From the NCBI GenBank assembly GCA_003134655.1, contig PLBY01000161.1:262214-326213 (forward strand): a DNA stretch of 64,000 nt, given 5' to 3'. Origin of the DNA: Acidobacteriaceae bacterium (GTDB taxonomy: Bacteria; Acidobacteriota; Terriglobia; Terriglobales; Acidobacteriaceae). Positions 25,822 through 34,559 of this stretch are shown piece by piece (position 1 is the first letter of the stretch; each line of letters starts with the position of its first letter). A program made the position numbers and the translations under genes. The notes beneath the pieces were generated by a model. It saw only the letters and a program-made list of their open reading frames with translations. It made no database searches and was not told the origin of the DNA.

Positions 25822-27000
25822 ATGCCTTCGGTGAAGATCGCCATCGATATTCGGCGGATGACCGAGTTTGGTGTAGGCACTTACATCCGCAATGTGGTTC
25901 GCACGCTGGGCCGACTGGACCGCGAAAATAGGTACCTGCTGATCGGATCCCCAGCGAAAGTCGAAGAAATCGGCCCACTGCCGCCCAACTTTCACACCGT
26001 CCCGCTCCTCGCGTCGGACCGTTCGCTCCAGGGATACCGCGAGTTCCGCACTGCCTTGCAGCGGCTGAGTTGCGACCTGGTCCATATTCCCAATCTATTT
26101 TCCGTGCCGCGGATGCTGCCGTGTCCGTATGTCATGACCGTGCACGACATGCTGGAGCACATGTCGCGGGCGCGGGAGCAAAGCGGATTCTGGCGTTCAT
26201 TTCACTTTCAGATGACCAAGCGGGTGCTCGCCGGGGCCGCACGGATTTTTGCTGTCTCGAATTTTACGCGCAACGAAATCGAGAAGCTGTTTGAGATTCC
26301 GTCCGACCGGGTGGAGGTGGTTTACAACGCCATCGACGAACGCTTCCTGCACGGCCACGCCACCGCTCCTGAACGCGACCTGATTGCGCGTCGGTATCAG
26401 GTGACGTATCCCTTTCTGCTGTACGCGGGGAGAATCAGTCCGCACAAGAATGTTGTTCGCATGATCGAGGCTTTCTCCGCGCTGAAGACGGAACTGGAAC
26501 GGGACCAGGCGTATCCCGATCTCAAGCTGATCATTATTGGTGATGATCTTTCCGGTAATCCGGATCTGCGGCGGACGGTGGTGCGCAGCGGCGTGCAGCA
26601 CGATGTGCGCTTTTTGGGATTCGTGCCGATCGAAGTGCTGCGAATCTTCTACGACGAGGCGAAGATCTTTGTCTTCCCATCGCTGTATGAAGGCTTCGGC
26701 TTGCCTCCGCTGGAGGCCATGGTGCACGGGACGCCGGTGGTGACGTCGAACGTATCGTCGCTGCCGGAGGTGGTGGGAAACGCGGCAGTGCTGGTGAATC
26801 CCGAAAACGTATTCGAGATTATGCGCGCTCTACACCGCGTTCTCATGGACAAGCCTCTGCGCGAACGCATGAAGGAACGCGGCTACCAGCAGGCTGCGAA
26901 GTTCTCCTGGGAAACCTCGGTACGGCGGATCTTGGAGGCCTATGGCCAGATCGCCCACGGCGACCGGCCGAACGCCGGTCAACTGCCCGCCGCGGACTGA
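25822..27000 (+). CDS. Glycosyltransferase family 4 (GT-B) protein
   Basis: The 392-residue product is a retaining GT-B glycosyltransferase that would move a sugar from a nucleotide donor to a lipid or polysaccharide acceptor. N-terminal: IAIDIRRMTEFGVGTYIRN. Acceptor-domain histidine: MTVHDMLEH. Donor-domain start: LLYAGRISPHKNVVRMIEAF. The donor-binding E-x7-E motif is in FPSLYEGFGLPPLEAMVHGTP. C-terminal: SSLPEVVGNAAVLVNPEN. It is soluble and has no membrane segment. The gene is single; the convergent small basic gene ends 12 bases downstream. Confidence 0.92.
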   Translation: MPSVKIAIDIRRMTEFGVGTYIRNVVRTLGRLDRENRYLLIGSPAKVEEIGPLPPNFHTVPLLASDRSLQGYREFRTALQRLSCDLVHIPNLFSVPRMLPCPYVMTVHDMLEHMSRAREQSGFWRSFHFQMTKRVLAGAARIFAVSNFTRNEIEKLFEIPSDRVEVVYNAIDERFLHGHATAPERDLIARRYQVTYPFLLYAGRISPHKNVVRMIEAFSALKTELERDQAYPDLKLIIIGDDLSGNPDLRRTVVRSGVQHDVRFLGFVPIEVLRIFYDEAKIFVFPSLYEGFGLPPLEAMVHGTPVVTSNVSSLPEVVGNAAVLVNPENVFEIMRALHRVLMDKPLRERMKERGYQQAAKFSWETSVRRILEAYGQIAHGDRPNAGQLPAAD

Positions 27001-27011
27001 AGCCTGCGGAC

Positions 27012-27185
27012 TTACTTCACGAGCGGATTGCCGGGCGACAGAATGGCGAGTTTGTGCAGCTTGGCGGAGATGCGGGTCTTGTCGGCATCGGTTTTGGCGG
27101 CGACCAGGCGCTTGCGCAACTGGACAATCTTTTCTTTGCGGGTACGGCGCCGGCGAATCTCCGGCCGACGGCTGGGTGCGGACAT
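27012..27185 (-). CDS. Small basic helical protein (possible DUF6800-like)
   Basis: A 57-residue Arg/Lys-rich product beginning MSAPSRRPEIRRRRTRKEK, with a helical repeat KIVQLRKRLVAAKTDADKTRISAKLHKLA. AGGAGA eight bases before ATG 27185 supports the start; the open frame extends upstream without similarity. The size, charge and RRxRRxRRTRKEK opening resemble small proteins seen in Planctomycetes and Acidobacteriota (DUF6800-type), but this is recalled rather than tested. Nucleic-acid or ribosome binding is a guess from charge. Confidence 0.6.
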   Translation of the reverse strand: MSAPSRRPEIRRRRTRKEKIVQLRKRLVAAKTDADKTRISAKLHKLAILSPGNPLVK

Positions 27186-27314
27186 CAGAGTGTTCTCCTG
27201 TGATTGATTCGAAGCAGTAAACAAGCTAATTCTAACAGAATGCGGGCGACAGGTTCGCGGCGACACTGTGGTCGTAAGTCTTGGCCTTCAGGCAAGTGAT
27301 CGTGAATCGGATCG

Positions 27315-29471
27315 CTACGGTAAGTCCAAGTCAAGCGCATAAACGTCACGCGTGCTTTTGTCGCTCAGTAGCAGTACAGAACCATCAGGAGTGATGCCGC
27401 TCCACACGCCCCACATTCCCGTAACTGTCAACCCGGCGCCATCTGTGACGCGCTCAACTTTCCCATCCTCTACGCGCACCCGGTAAACACCGGACAACTG
27501 ATCACGAGTGGTTTCGGGCTGTAAGAAACTGTTGAAGTAGATGTATTTTGCGTCTGCCGACCACGACGGGTAATCCGCATAACCAGCCAGCTTCCTTTTC
27601 TGACCTGTCTTCCAGTCGTACAGGACTAAGTCATGAGTCGCATCGGAAATGCCAGCAAGGTAGCGTCCGTCCGGCGAACACTCTCCACCACGAGCGTCTA
27701 TATTGGCGCTCGACTGCGCCATCTCGTGAGACTTTGCATCCTTAACATAACGATGCACCACATCAGTTCCTTCATCGGAGGAAAAATAGACGGGATTGCC
27801 TTCAGGCGACCAGCAGACCGCAACCAACTCAACAGGTTTCGTCTTGGAAAAAATCTGAGGAATGCCTCCATCGCGGGAAACGAGGTAGGCGGCAGTTTGC
27901 TTGCCAGGCTCGGCATTTGCGACGAAAGCGATTTGTGCACCGTTCGGCGACCAATGCGGCATATACGCGCGCATGGGTGGAAACGTGAGTTGTATCTTCT
28001 GGGATCCATCCACGCGGCTGCGGAACAGCAACCCTTCAGGGTATTGGACATACGCCATCCACTGCCTATCGGGAGAAAACGCCAGCATGTCAGCGGACAG
28101 GTTCGGCAGAAACGGATGGAATTTGCCTTGCGCGCGGTCGTACCGCATCAGTTGCCCGCTGCGCTGCTCTCCGAGCACGAATATACTGCGGCCACTGCGC
28201 GACGGGACTGGTTTAAAGAAGCTCAGCGGGCCATAGGTGAGCTGTACGGGAGCGGGTTCCGTCTTGTGCCACCAATCGTTCTGCTCGCGGACCGCCCAAA
28301 TATTCCGGACATGCTCGGCCTCGTCCGCCGCGGTGAAAAAATAGTATTTGCCGTCGTTGGTCCAGCCGCCAGCCCAGTTGCGGTTCGCCGCGCGCGGGCC
28401 TTCGAACAGCGGCCGCAGATCACCGCCGTCATCGGCCATTTGCCATATCGTGACCGACTGATCCGTCAACAGGTTGAAGCGGGCGGTCTTGCCATCGGGC
28501 GACCAGCGAATGCCGTACGGGGTCCCAGAAACGTGGGCCAGTCGTTTGGTGTTGTCGCCGTCAGGGTCCGCCACGTAAATATTCGAATCCTGCGTATAGC
28601 TGATTTTTCCATCCGGCGTCCACGCGGAATCGTCAGCTCGAATGTCCCCGATGCGTCGTGCGGATGAGCCGTTGACGGGAACGCGCCACAACGGGCGCGG
28701 TGAACTGTCAGTCTGCGCCGCCAGAAATTCCGTGCCACTTGGCGATAAATCGTGGACATCCAGATGCCGAAACGGGGTCTTCACTGGAATTACGTCACCG
28801 CCATCGGCGGAAACGTAGTGGACGAGACGGTCGGTGCCCTCGAGAGTGTCAAAGTAAACGCGCGGACCGTCGGTAACCAAGTTCTGATTCAGGTAAAGCG
28901 TGCCCAGGTGTGTAAGCTGCCGAGCGCGAACGACTCTGGGCGGAGGTAGCGGCCGACGGAGGGCAAAAACGACCGCTGCAACCAACGCGATGAGTAGAGC
29001 CACCGCGAGGACCGCGCGCCTGCCTCGTCGTGGCTCAGCTGATTGTGGCTCAGGAGCCGATGCGGCCTCCGGCAAGGCTCCTGTCTCAGGCAACGACGCC
29101 GTTTCGCCGGCGTCGGGCTTTTCGGCAACGGGCACCAAGCTGACCGGTGCAATGAAGCGATAGCCGGCTCTCGGAATCGTCTTGATGAAGCGAGGATTAT
29201 CAGCGGTGTCGCTCAGAGCTAGGCGGAGCTTCTTGATGGCTGTGTTCAGGCCGTCATCGAATGCGACGTAGGTGTCGGCCGGCCAAAGCCTCTGCTGAAT
29301 CTCTTCCCGAGTGACCAGTTCGCCGGGACGTTCCAGCAACAAGGCGAGCACTTGAAAAGGCTGGTCCTGCAGCCGAACGCGGAGCCCATTCTTGGTAAGC
29401 ACCCGCTGTTGAACGTCGGCCTCATACAGCCCAAACCGGGCAATCTTCTGCCCTGATGCTCCGAGATCCAT
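27315..29471 (-). CDS. Membrane-anchored winged-helix regulator with TolB-like beta-propeller (CadC-like)
   Basis: The 718-residue one-component regulator has three parts. The N-terminal OmpR/PhoB-type winged helix (about residues 10-105) has RVRLQDQPFQVLALLLERPGE and FDDGLNTAIKKLRLALSD. A single transmembrane helix (AVLAVALLIALVAAVVFAL, about 155-175) follows a Pro/Ala/Glu linker. The periplasmic C-terminus has repeated TolB/WD40-like blades with DSAWTPDGKISYT, IRWSPDGK, LAFSPDRQWMAY, MPHWSPNGAQIAF and CSPDGRYLAG. A DNA-binding domain is thus tethered to a periplasmic sensor, a common Acidobacteriota design. ATG 29471 is chosen because a TAGAAT lies at 29506-29501 on this strand. The signal and target genes are unknown. 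Confidence 0.88.
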   Translation of the reverse strand: MDLGASGQKIARFGLYEADVQQRVLTKNGLRVRLQDQPFQVLALLLERPGELVTREEIQQRLWPADTYVAFDDGLNTAIKKLRLALSDTADNPRFIKTIPRAGYRFIAPVSLVPVAEKPDAGETASLPETGALPEAASAPEPQSAEPRRGRRAVLAVALLIALVAAVVFALRRPLPPPRVVRARQLTHLGTLYLNQNLVTDGPRVYFDTLEGTDRLVHYVSADGGDVIPVKTPFRHLDVHDLSPSGTEFLAAQTDSSPRPLWRVPVNGSSARRIGDIRADDSAWTPDGKISYTQDSNIYVADPDGDNTKRLAHVSGTPYGIRWSPDGKTARFNLLTDQSVTIWQMADDGGDLRPLFEGPRAANRNWAGGWTNDGKYYFFTAADEAEHVRNIWAVREQNDWWHKTEPAPVQLTYGPLSFFKPVPSRSGRSIFVLGEQRSGQLMRYDRAQGKFHPFLPNLSADMLAFSPDRQWMAYVQYPEGLLFRSRVDGSQKIQLTFPPMRAYMPHWSPNGAQIAFVANAEPGKQTAAYLVSRDGGIPQIFSKTKPVELVAVCWSPEGNPVYFSSDEGTDVVHRYVKDAKSHEMAQSSANIDARGGECSPDGRYLAGISDATHDLVLYDWKTGQKRKLAGYADYPSWSADAKYIYFNSFLQPETTRDQLSGVYRVRVEDGKVERVTDGAGLTVTGMWGVWSGITPDGSVLLLSDKSTRDVYALDLDLP

Positions 29472-29652
29472 CCCCAAATCCGCTCCCAAGCGTGGACGAG
29501 ATTCTAGCACGAGAGTTCAGGGCGCTCACTAATCCTCATGTTTGCAGTACCTTAGCTGTCCAGATGTAGTCCCGAGACAGATCCTTTGACGAACGTCGTC
29601 GGCCTCCGGCAAAGTGTCGCCCACGCGGCGATTCACTCCGCGGAGACGAAGC

Positions 29653-29931
29653 GTGACAGCCAACCGACGCACCCGGATCACGATCGAAAGCGAGCGGGTT
29701 GTCATCGTCACCGCCAAACACTCCCAGGGGCGGTGCGAGCAATGCGGCCAGGAAGTAAATTTCTCGAAGCTTGATCAGGCCGGACGAGTGCTCGAAGGCG
29801 TTTCCGCACGATTGGGCGGAACGGGTCGAGACCAGCTTCGTCTTGAGACAGCTAGGAATAAATTCGCGGTCCGTCTGAAGTCGATGCTGAGGTCTCTGAA
29901 GGAAGTCAGCAGTCGCCACATGTCCCGGTAA
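29653..29931 (+). CDS. Small Cys-pair protein of unknown function
   Basis: The 92-residue product begins with GTG and reads VTANRRTRITIESERVVIV, then HSQGRCEQCGQEVNF, a CxxCG knuckle suggesting zinc or metal binding, and then a Leu-rich helical part. The RTRITIE...RCxxCG...E layout is familiar from small acidobacterial proteins near regulators, but I cannot name the family. It is divergent from the propeller regulator and 36 bases upstream of the di-heme gene, so it could belong with either. No second Cys pair is present. Confidence 0.45.
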   Translation: MTANRRTRITIESERVVIVTAKHSQGRCEQCGQEVNFSKLDQAGRVLEGVSARLGGTGRDQLRLETARNKFAVRLKSMLRSLKEVSSRHMSR

Positions 29932-29967
29932 GACGAAGTCCATCTTAAGAAAAACACTGGAGACGTT

Positions 29968-31524
29968 ATGAAGAATGCTCGAAGACTTGCACAAACCTTG
30001 TCTGTGGCGTGCGCGCTGCTCATCTTTTCGAGCGGGGTGTTCGCGCAAAAAGATCCCGGCGTTCGGGGCGGGATTCAAAACACCGGGGGTGGATTGCAAC
30101 AGCAAGGAATTCCCATTCCACGTCCGCCGCTGATCAGCCGGAACCCGACCACAGGAGCCACCGTGAACGAGAACGAGCGGCTTTCCTTTCTGGAAGGAAT
30201 TCTGCGGGCGGGCCAGTTGGAATCCACCTGCGATGATTGTGCTGACGTCACAGACGGATCGCCAGTCATCGGTATGGGCGAACTGGATCCCATGTTCCCC
30301 CAGTTTCACACCAATTCAAACGGATTGGGCGCTCGCCACAATGCCGACCAGTGCTTCGTCTGTCACGCCCAGCCTTCGCTCGGCGGGTCGGGCGGCTTCA
30401 TCGTGCCCAACCCTGGCAATGGACCTCCGCAGCAGGCGGAGAACCCTCAGTTCAACCTGGTGCCGCACCGCTATGGCCGGCAGAATATAGTGCCGAGCTT
30501 TGAACATCAATTTGGTCCGATTCGAGAAGTGCGATTTAAATTCAAACCGGACGGGACTCCTGACGGCGGCGTTCATCAACTGTGGACGGTCCGCTGCAGC
30601 ACGAATGATCACACCATTCCCAACTGTGCTCTTACCCAGCCCGACTTCGAAGCCGAAGCCAAGGCGGGCAATCTGGCCTTTCGCATTCCGCTGCAGATGC
30701 TGGGATTGGGACTGATTGAATCGATCCAGGACCGCGAGATCCTTGCGCAACACGACGCCACGGCGGCGCTGCGCGCTCCTCTCGGAATTAACGGCCATCC
30801 CAACCGCAGTGGTAATGACGGCACCATTACTCGTTTTGGGTGGAAGGCCCAGAACAAGTCCATCACGATCTTTGCCGGCGAGGCCTACAACGTCGAGATG
30901 GGAATTACCAACGAAGCTTTCCCAACGGCGACGGAGGAGGATCCCGACTGCCAGGGGCCAAACAAGCCAGAACCGAATGACGTTGTGCGCACGGACTCCA
31001 ATGAGATCAAGAACCAGGACTTCGACAATCCTCTGCACATTCTGCCGGATTGGCAGCAGTTCCAGATTCTGATGCGTTTCACCGACGGCCCCGCCCCGGC
31101 TCCAAACCCGAGCCGTAGCGCCCAGAGAGGCAGAACCCTGTTTTCGGACACCGGCTGTGCGCTGTGCCACACGCCACAAATGCAGACTGCCCGCGTGATG
31201 AACAGCCCGGTTCTACAAAACCGCCCGGTCAATCTGTTCTCGGACATGTTTGTGCACCACATGGGCTCGAGACTGGCGGACGATATCAGCCAGGGGCAGG
31301 CAGGCGGCGACGAGTTCCGCAGTACTCCGCTGTGGGGCGTCGGCCAGCGCATCTTCTTCCTGCACGATGGAAGAACGTCAGACCTGCTCCAGGCGATTCA
31401 GAGTCACGCTTCGCCGGCATCGTCAAAGTATCCCCCGTCCGAAGCGAACGGAGTTGTCCATAAATTCAGCCAGCTTTCGCCCGCGGACAAGCAGGCCATT
31501 CTGGACTTCCTCCGTTCGCTGTAG
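29968..31524 (+). CDS. Secreted di-heme oxidoreductase/peroxidase-like protein (DUF1111 family)
   Basis: The 518-residue exported protein has a signal peptide (LSVACALLIFSSGVFAQ) and two c-type heme motifs, CFVCH (near residue 131) and CALCH (near residue 393). This matches the di-haem oxidoreductase/DUF1111 family, related to MauG-like and cytochrome c peroxidases, that acts in the periplasm. Other family features: FHTNSNGLGARHNADQC, GWKAQNKSITIFAGEAYNVEMG, LFSDMFVHHMG and WGVGQRIFFLHDGRTSDL. The C-terminal helix SQLSPADKQAILDFLRSL is typical of cytochrome c domains. A terminal electron acceptor or peroxidase role is inferred. The ATG follows GGAGACGTT. Confidence 0.88.
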   Translation: MKNARRLAQTLSVACALLIFSSGVFAQKDPGVRGGIQNTGGGLQQQGIPIPRPPLISRNPTTGATVNENERLSFLEGILRAGQLESTCDDCADVTDGSPVIGMGELDPMFPQFHTNSNGLGARHNADQCFVCHAQPSLGGSGGFIVPNPGNGPPQQAENPQFNLVPHRYGRQNIVPSFEHQFGPIREVRFKFKPDGTPDGGVHQLWTVRCSTNDHTIPNCALTQPDFEAEAKAGNLAFRIPLQMLGLGLIESIQDREILAQHDATAALRAPLGINGHPNRSGNDGTITRFGWKAQNKSITIFAGEAYNVEMGITNEAFPTATEEDPDCQGPNKPEPNDVVRTDSNEIKNQDFDNPLHILPDWQQFQILMRFTDGPAPAPNPSRSAQRGRTLFSDTGCALCHTPQMQTARVMNSPVLQNRPVNLFSDMFVHHMGSRLADDISQGQAGGDEFRSTPLWGVGQRIFFLHDGRTSDLLQAIQSHASPASSKYPPSEANGVVHKFSQLSPADKQAILDFLRSL

Positions 31525-31665
31525 CCGTGCAACCCGGGTCGCCTCTTGCTTGGGGCGAGGCGGCCCGATCCGGGAGACTCCATGAACTTGCCCTTCACGG
31601 CATTCTTGATGGGAGTTGCTCTCAAAATGGGCCGTGTGAATTCCCAGTCAAGGAGATCACGAGAC

Positions 31666-32667
31666 ATGTCCATTGGCACAGATGCCAGTTTCACTCGGCT
31701 CATGCGACGTCTGGCCAGCGCCATCATCGTCACGATTGCGTGCGCGGCATACTCGCAGCCAGCCATGGCACAGTCCATTGACGAATTCCGCCAAACTTAC
31801 ACCGTGCTGCCTTCGGAAGCAGTGACGCTTGAGATTGAGGTGGCCAGCGGGGACATTCAAATTCTCTACAGCCGGGACGGAGAAGTGTCGATCAACGGAT
31901 CTGCGCGATCTGCTGCGGGCATGAAGTTGGGCGGCAACTTCTTCATGACCGTTCTGCGAGTTGAGCAGCATGGAAATCACCTCACACTCCGGCATATTTC
32001 CAATCCTGCTTATCTCGACCAGGGCGTCGACGTGGTGTACAGAATCGAAGTCCCCTATCGCACAGAAGTGACTGCGAAGGTTGACCACGGCAGGCAGACC
32101 TTCACTGGGATCATGGGACCGGTCAGTGCAACTGGGACCAGAGGCGATATCAAGGCGTCATACATATCGAAGGGATTGCAGGCTCGGCTAGAGAGCGGGA
32201 ACCTGGAGCTCCAGGTGATTGGGGAGCACGTGGAGGCGTCGACGCGGAAGGGGAATATATCCGTTGAGCGCGCTTTCCAGGGCGTTAGCGCCGAAACTGG
32301 AGAGGGTGATATCACTCTTGTGGTGGTGGGGCCGACGACTGCAACCGTGCGGAATGGGAATGGAAGAATTGATGTGAGCGGTGCCCGAGGCAAGCTGACG
32401 GGTTCGACCAGCGGAGGAGATCTCCACGTGAAAGCAGTCCCACACGATGATTGGTGGTTAACCTCGGCTTCGGGAAACATTCACCTCGAACTTCCGCCGG
32501 TTGCGAAAGTTGAACTCGAGGCGTCAACCGACTCCGGTGAGCTTCAGTGCGATCGTGACAGTAGTGCAGTTCCGAATCCAGCATCCCGTCAAATCCATCT
32601 GAAGTTGAATGAGGGCGGCCCGCACATCGAGGCACACACAGAGAGTGGCCGTATCCTGATTCGTTAA
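31666..32667 (+). CDS. Exported DUF4097-type beta-helix protein
   Basis: The 333-residue product has a signal peptide (ASAIIVTIACAAYSQPAMAQ) and a DUF4097 domain: short repeated strands with GDIQILYSRDGEVSINGSA, ESGNLELQVIGEHVEASTRKGNISV, GEGDITLVVVG and SASGNIHLELPP. Such right-handed parallel beta-helix modules occur in putative adhesins and bactofilin-like envelope proteins; the function is unknown. AGGAG lies 10 bases before ATG 31666. Upstream in-frame ATGs at 31582 and 31546 are possible but would place extra residues before the signal peptide. It follows the di-heme gene by 141 bases. Confidence 0.82.
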   Translation: MSIGTDASFTRLMRRLASAIIVTIACAAYSQPAMAQSIDEFRQTYTVLPSEAVTLEIEVASGDIQILYSRDGEVSINGSARSAAGMKLGGNFFMTVLRVEQHGNHLTLRHISNPAYLDQGVDVVYRIEVPYRTEVTAKVDHGRQTFTGIMGPVSATGTRGDIKASYISKGLQARLESGNLELQVIGEHVEASTRKGNISVERAFQGVSAETGEGDITLVVVGPTTATVRNGNGRIDVSGARGKLTGSTSGGDLHVKAVPHDDWWLTSASGNIHLELPPVAKVELEASTDSGELQCDRDSSAVPNPASRQIHLKLNEGGPHIEAHTESGRILIR

Positions 32668-32742
32668 CGAGTACGACACTCGCGGCCAAACGAGCACCGC
32701 GGAGGGCGGAGATCGCGAGCGTCCCTGGGAATCGAATTTGTT

Positions 32743-33148
32743 GGCAGCCGGACCTGTAAGCCGAATTCTGTCCGCGGGATTGCTCCCGCTGGACGGCCAT
32801 TCCTCTGGGCCGCGCATCACTGCGCGGCTCTAGCGACCTACCCGAAGGTTTGACGCACCGAGCCGGCACGTGTCCGGAACCGAAATCCCAGACTTCCTCC
32901 CTATTTGGTCTTGCTCCGTGTGGGGTTTGCCCTGCCCGCTGCATTACTGCCGCGGCGGTGCGCTCTTACCGCACCTTTTCACCCTTACCCTGGCGTTACC
33001 GCCAGGGCGGTATGTTTTCTGTGGCACTTTCCGTCAACCGGGCTTGAACCCGGCTTCCCGGACGTTATCCGGCACACTGCTCTGCGGAGTTCGGACTTTC
33101 CTCTCCCCGCGTCCGAAGACGCTGAGAGCGACCGTCCGGTCCGGCTGC
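32743..33148 (-). ncRNA. rnpB: RNase P RNA (bacterial type A)
   Basis: RNA subunit of RNase P, which matures tRNA 5' ends. On the minus strand the RNA starts GGCAGCCGGACC and ends GGTCCGGCTGCC, a perfect 12-bp P1 helix. About 45 nt from the 5' end is GAGAGGAAAGTCCGAAC, the conserved P4/CR-I signature. Near the 3' end is ACAGAATTCGGCTTACAGG, the conserved P4 partner and terminal region. The length of 406 nt fits type A. Open frames overlapping it on the plus strand are spurious. The gene lies between the DUF4097 gene and the permease cluster. Confidence 0.95.
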
Positions 33149-33269
33149 CTACGGAATGATTATACCCGGCTGCCGGCTTCCGGCTTCGGGAACTCTGGCA
33201 TTGCTTTTGCCGTATCTTCAGGGGTTAGGCTGGTAAACTTGACTCTGACGGGAGCAACCGCACTTCTGC

Positions 33270-33302
33270 GGAAGCCGGACGCAAGAGCCGGAAGCCCACC
33301 TC
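33270..33302. repeat. GGAAGCCGGA repeat abutting the permease A start
   Basis: GGAAGCCGGACGC and GCCGGAAGCCC units end at CACCTC directly before ATG 33303. The same family abuts the starts of permeases A' (35877-35917) and B' (37226-37268). Confidence 0.6.
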
Positions 33303-34532
33303 ATGCACATCGCCGAAGCCGTTCGCGTGGCACTGCAGTCCCTCTGGGCGAATAAGCTACGCTCGGTGCTGACTCTGCTGGGCGTCGTCATCGGCGTCGG
33401 CGCGGTGATCGCGGTGCTCACCTTCGTCAGCGGCATCAACCGCTACATCGCCGAGAAGGTTTTCAACCTCGGGGCGGATGTCTTCATTATCAATAAACAC
33501 TCCTCGGTCATCACCAATATCGACCAACTGCTGGAAGCCGAAAAGCGCAAAGACATTACGCTGGAGGATTATTACGCCGTCGCCGAAGGTTGCGGCCGGT
33601 GCTCGGACTTGGGGGCCATGGTCGCGAACCTTGCCGGGAAGGTGAAATACGGCCAGCAATCCATCAACAATACCTTCATACGGGGACTTACGCCCTCGAT
33701 GCCGGCCATCCTGAATATTGATATGAGTGCCGGACGTCCGATCAACGAGGTTGACGTCAGCAATCACGCCATGGTGGCGGTGATCGGTACTGATCTTGTG
33801 GACAACCTCTTCCCGGGAGAAGATCCGTTAAACAAGGAAATCCATGCCGGCGGCCAGTCGTATCGGGTGATTGGCATCGGGAAGAAGCAGGGCACGACGC
33901 TGGGACAGAGCCGTGACAACTATCTGATGGTCCCCATCACCGCCTATCTCAAGCAATATGGCAGCCATAACAGCATCATCATTTGCGGCAAGGCTGCCGG
34001 GGTGGGCAGCCAGTTGGATGCGGCGATGGACGAGGCCCGAGTCATACTGCGCGCCCGCCGTCACGATGCCCCGGGCGCATCCGACAGTTTTGCCATCGAG
34101 ACCAACGAGAACTTTCTTTCCCTCTGGGCAAGCCTGACCCAGACGTTCTTTATCGCCATGATCGCCATCGCTGCCACCGCCTTAGTGGTCGGGGGCATCG
34201 TCATCATGAACATCATGCTGGTTTCGGTGACGGAGCGAACGCGCGAAATCGGCGTCCGCAAGGCGATGGGCGCGCGCCGCCGGGATGTCCTGCTCCAGTT
34301 CCTGATTGAGTCAAGCACGGTGGCGCTGGTCGGAGGCTTTCTGGGTGTGGTCGGCGGAATTGTCCTCGCGAAGAGCGTCACCCTGCTTATCGGGATGCCC
34401 TCAGCTGTCCCGCTGTGGGCGGTGATCGCGGCGCTGCTCGTATCCAGCAGCGTCGGTCTATTTTTCGGGGTGTATCCGGCGAAGAGAGCGGCTCGTCTTG
34501 ATCCGATTGTGGCCCTCAGGTTTGAACTGTGA
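33303..34532 (+). CDS. MacB/FtsX-type ABC permease A
   Basis: The 409-residue permease has an N-terminal helix (ANKLRSVLTLLGVVIGVGAVIAVLTF), a large MacB-type periplasmic core domain (about residues 45-285), and three C-terminal helices. The FtsX signature NIMLVSVTERTREIGVRKAMGARRRDVLLQF is present, and it ends AARLDPIVALRFEL. Four such permeases follow in tandem with no ATPase or adaptor. Related genes pair with a LolD/MacB ATPase in efflux or lipoprotein transport. It is 27 bases upstream of permease B and close in sequence to permease A'. Confidence 0.9.
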   Translation: MHIAEAVRVALQSLWANKLRSVLTLLGVVIGVGAVIAVLTFVSGINRYIAEKVFNLGADVFIINKHSSVITNIDQLLEAEKRKDITLEDYYAVAEGCGRCSDLGAMVANLAGKVKYGQQSINNTFIRGLTPSMPAILNIDMSAGRPINEVDVSNHAMVAVIGTDLVDNLFPGEDPLNKEIHAGGQSYRVIGIGKKQGTTLGQSRDNYLMVPITAYLKQYGSHNSIIICGKAAGVGSQLDAAMDEARVILRARRHDAPGASDSFAIETNENFLSLWASLTQTFFIAMIAIAATALVVGGIVIMNIMLVSVTERTREIGVRKAMGARRRDVLLQFLIESSTVALVGGFLGVVGGIVLAKSVTLLIGMPSAVPLWAVIAALLVSSSVGLFFGVYPAKRAARLDPIVALRFEL

Positions 34533-34559
34533 GAACTGGGCTGGTGAACGAAGACTTAT

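Noticed and set aside
32870..33355. Open frames across the rnpB region on the plus strand
   Set aside because: The DNA is the RNase P RNA gene on the other strand, with a perfect P1 helix and P4 signature, so the frames are fortuitous.
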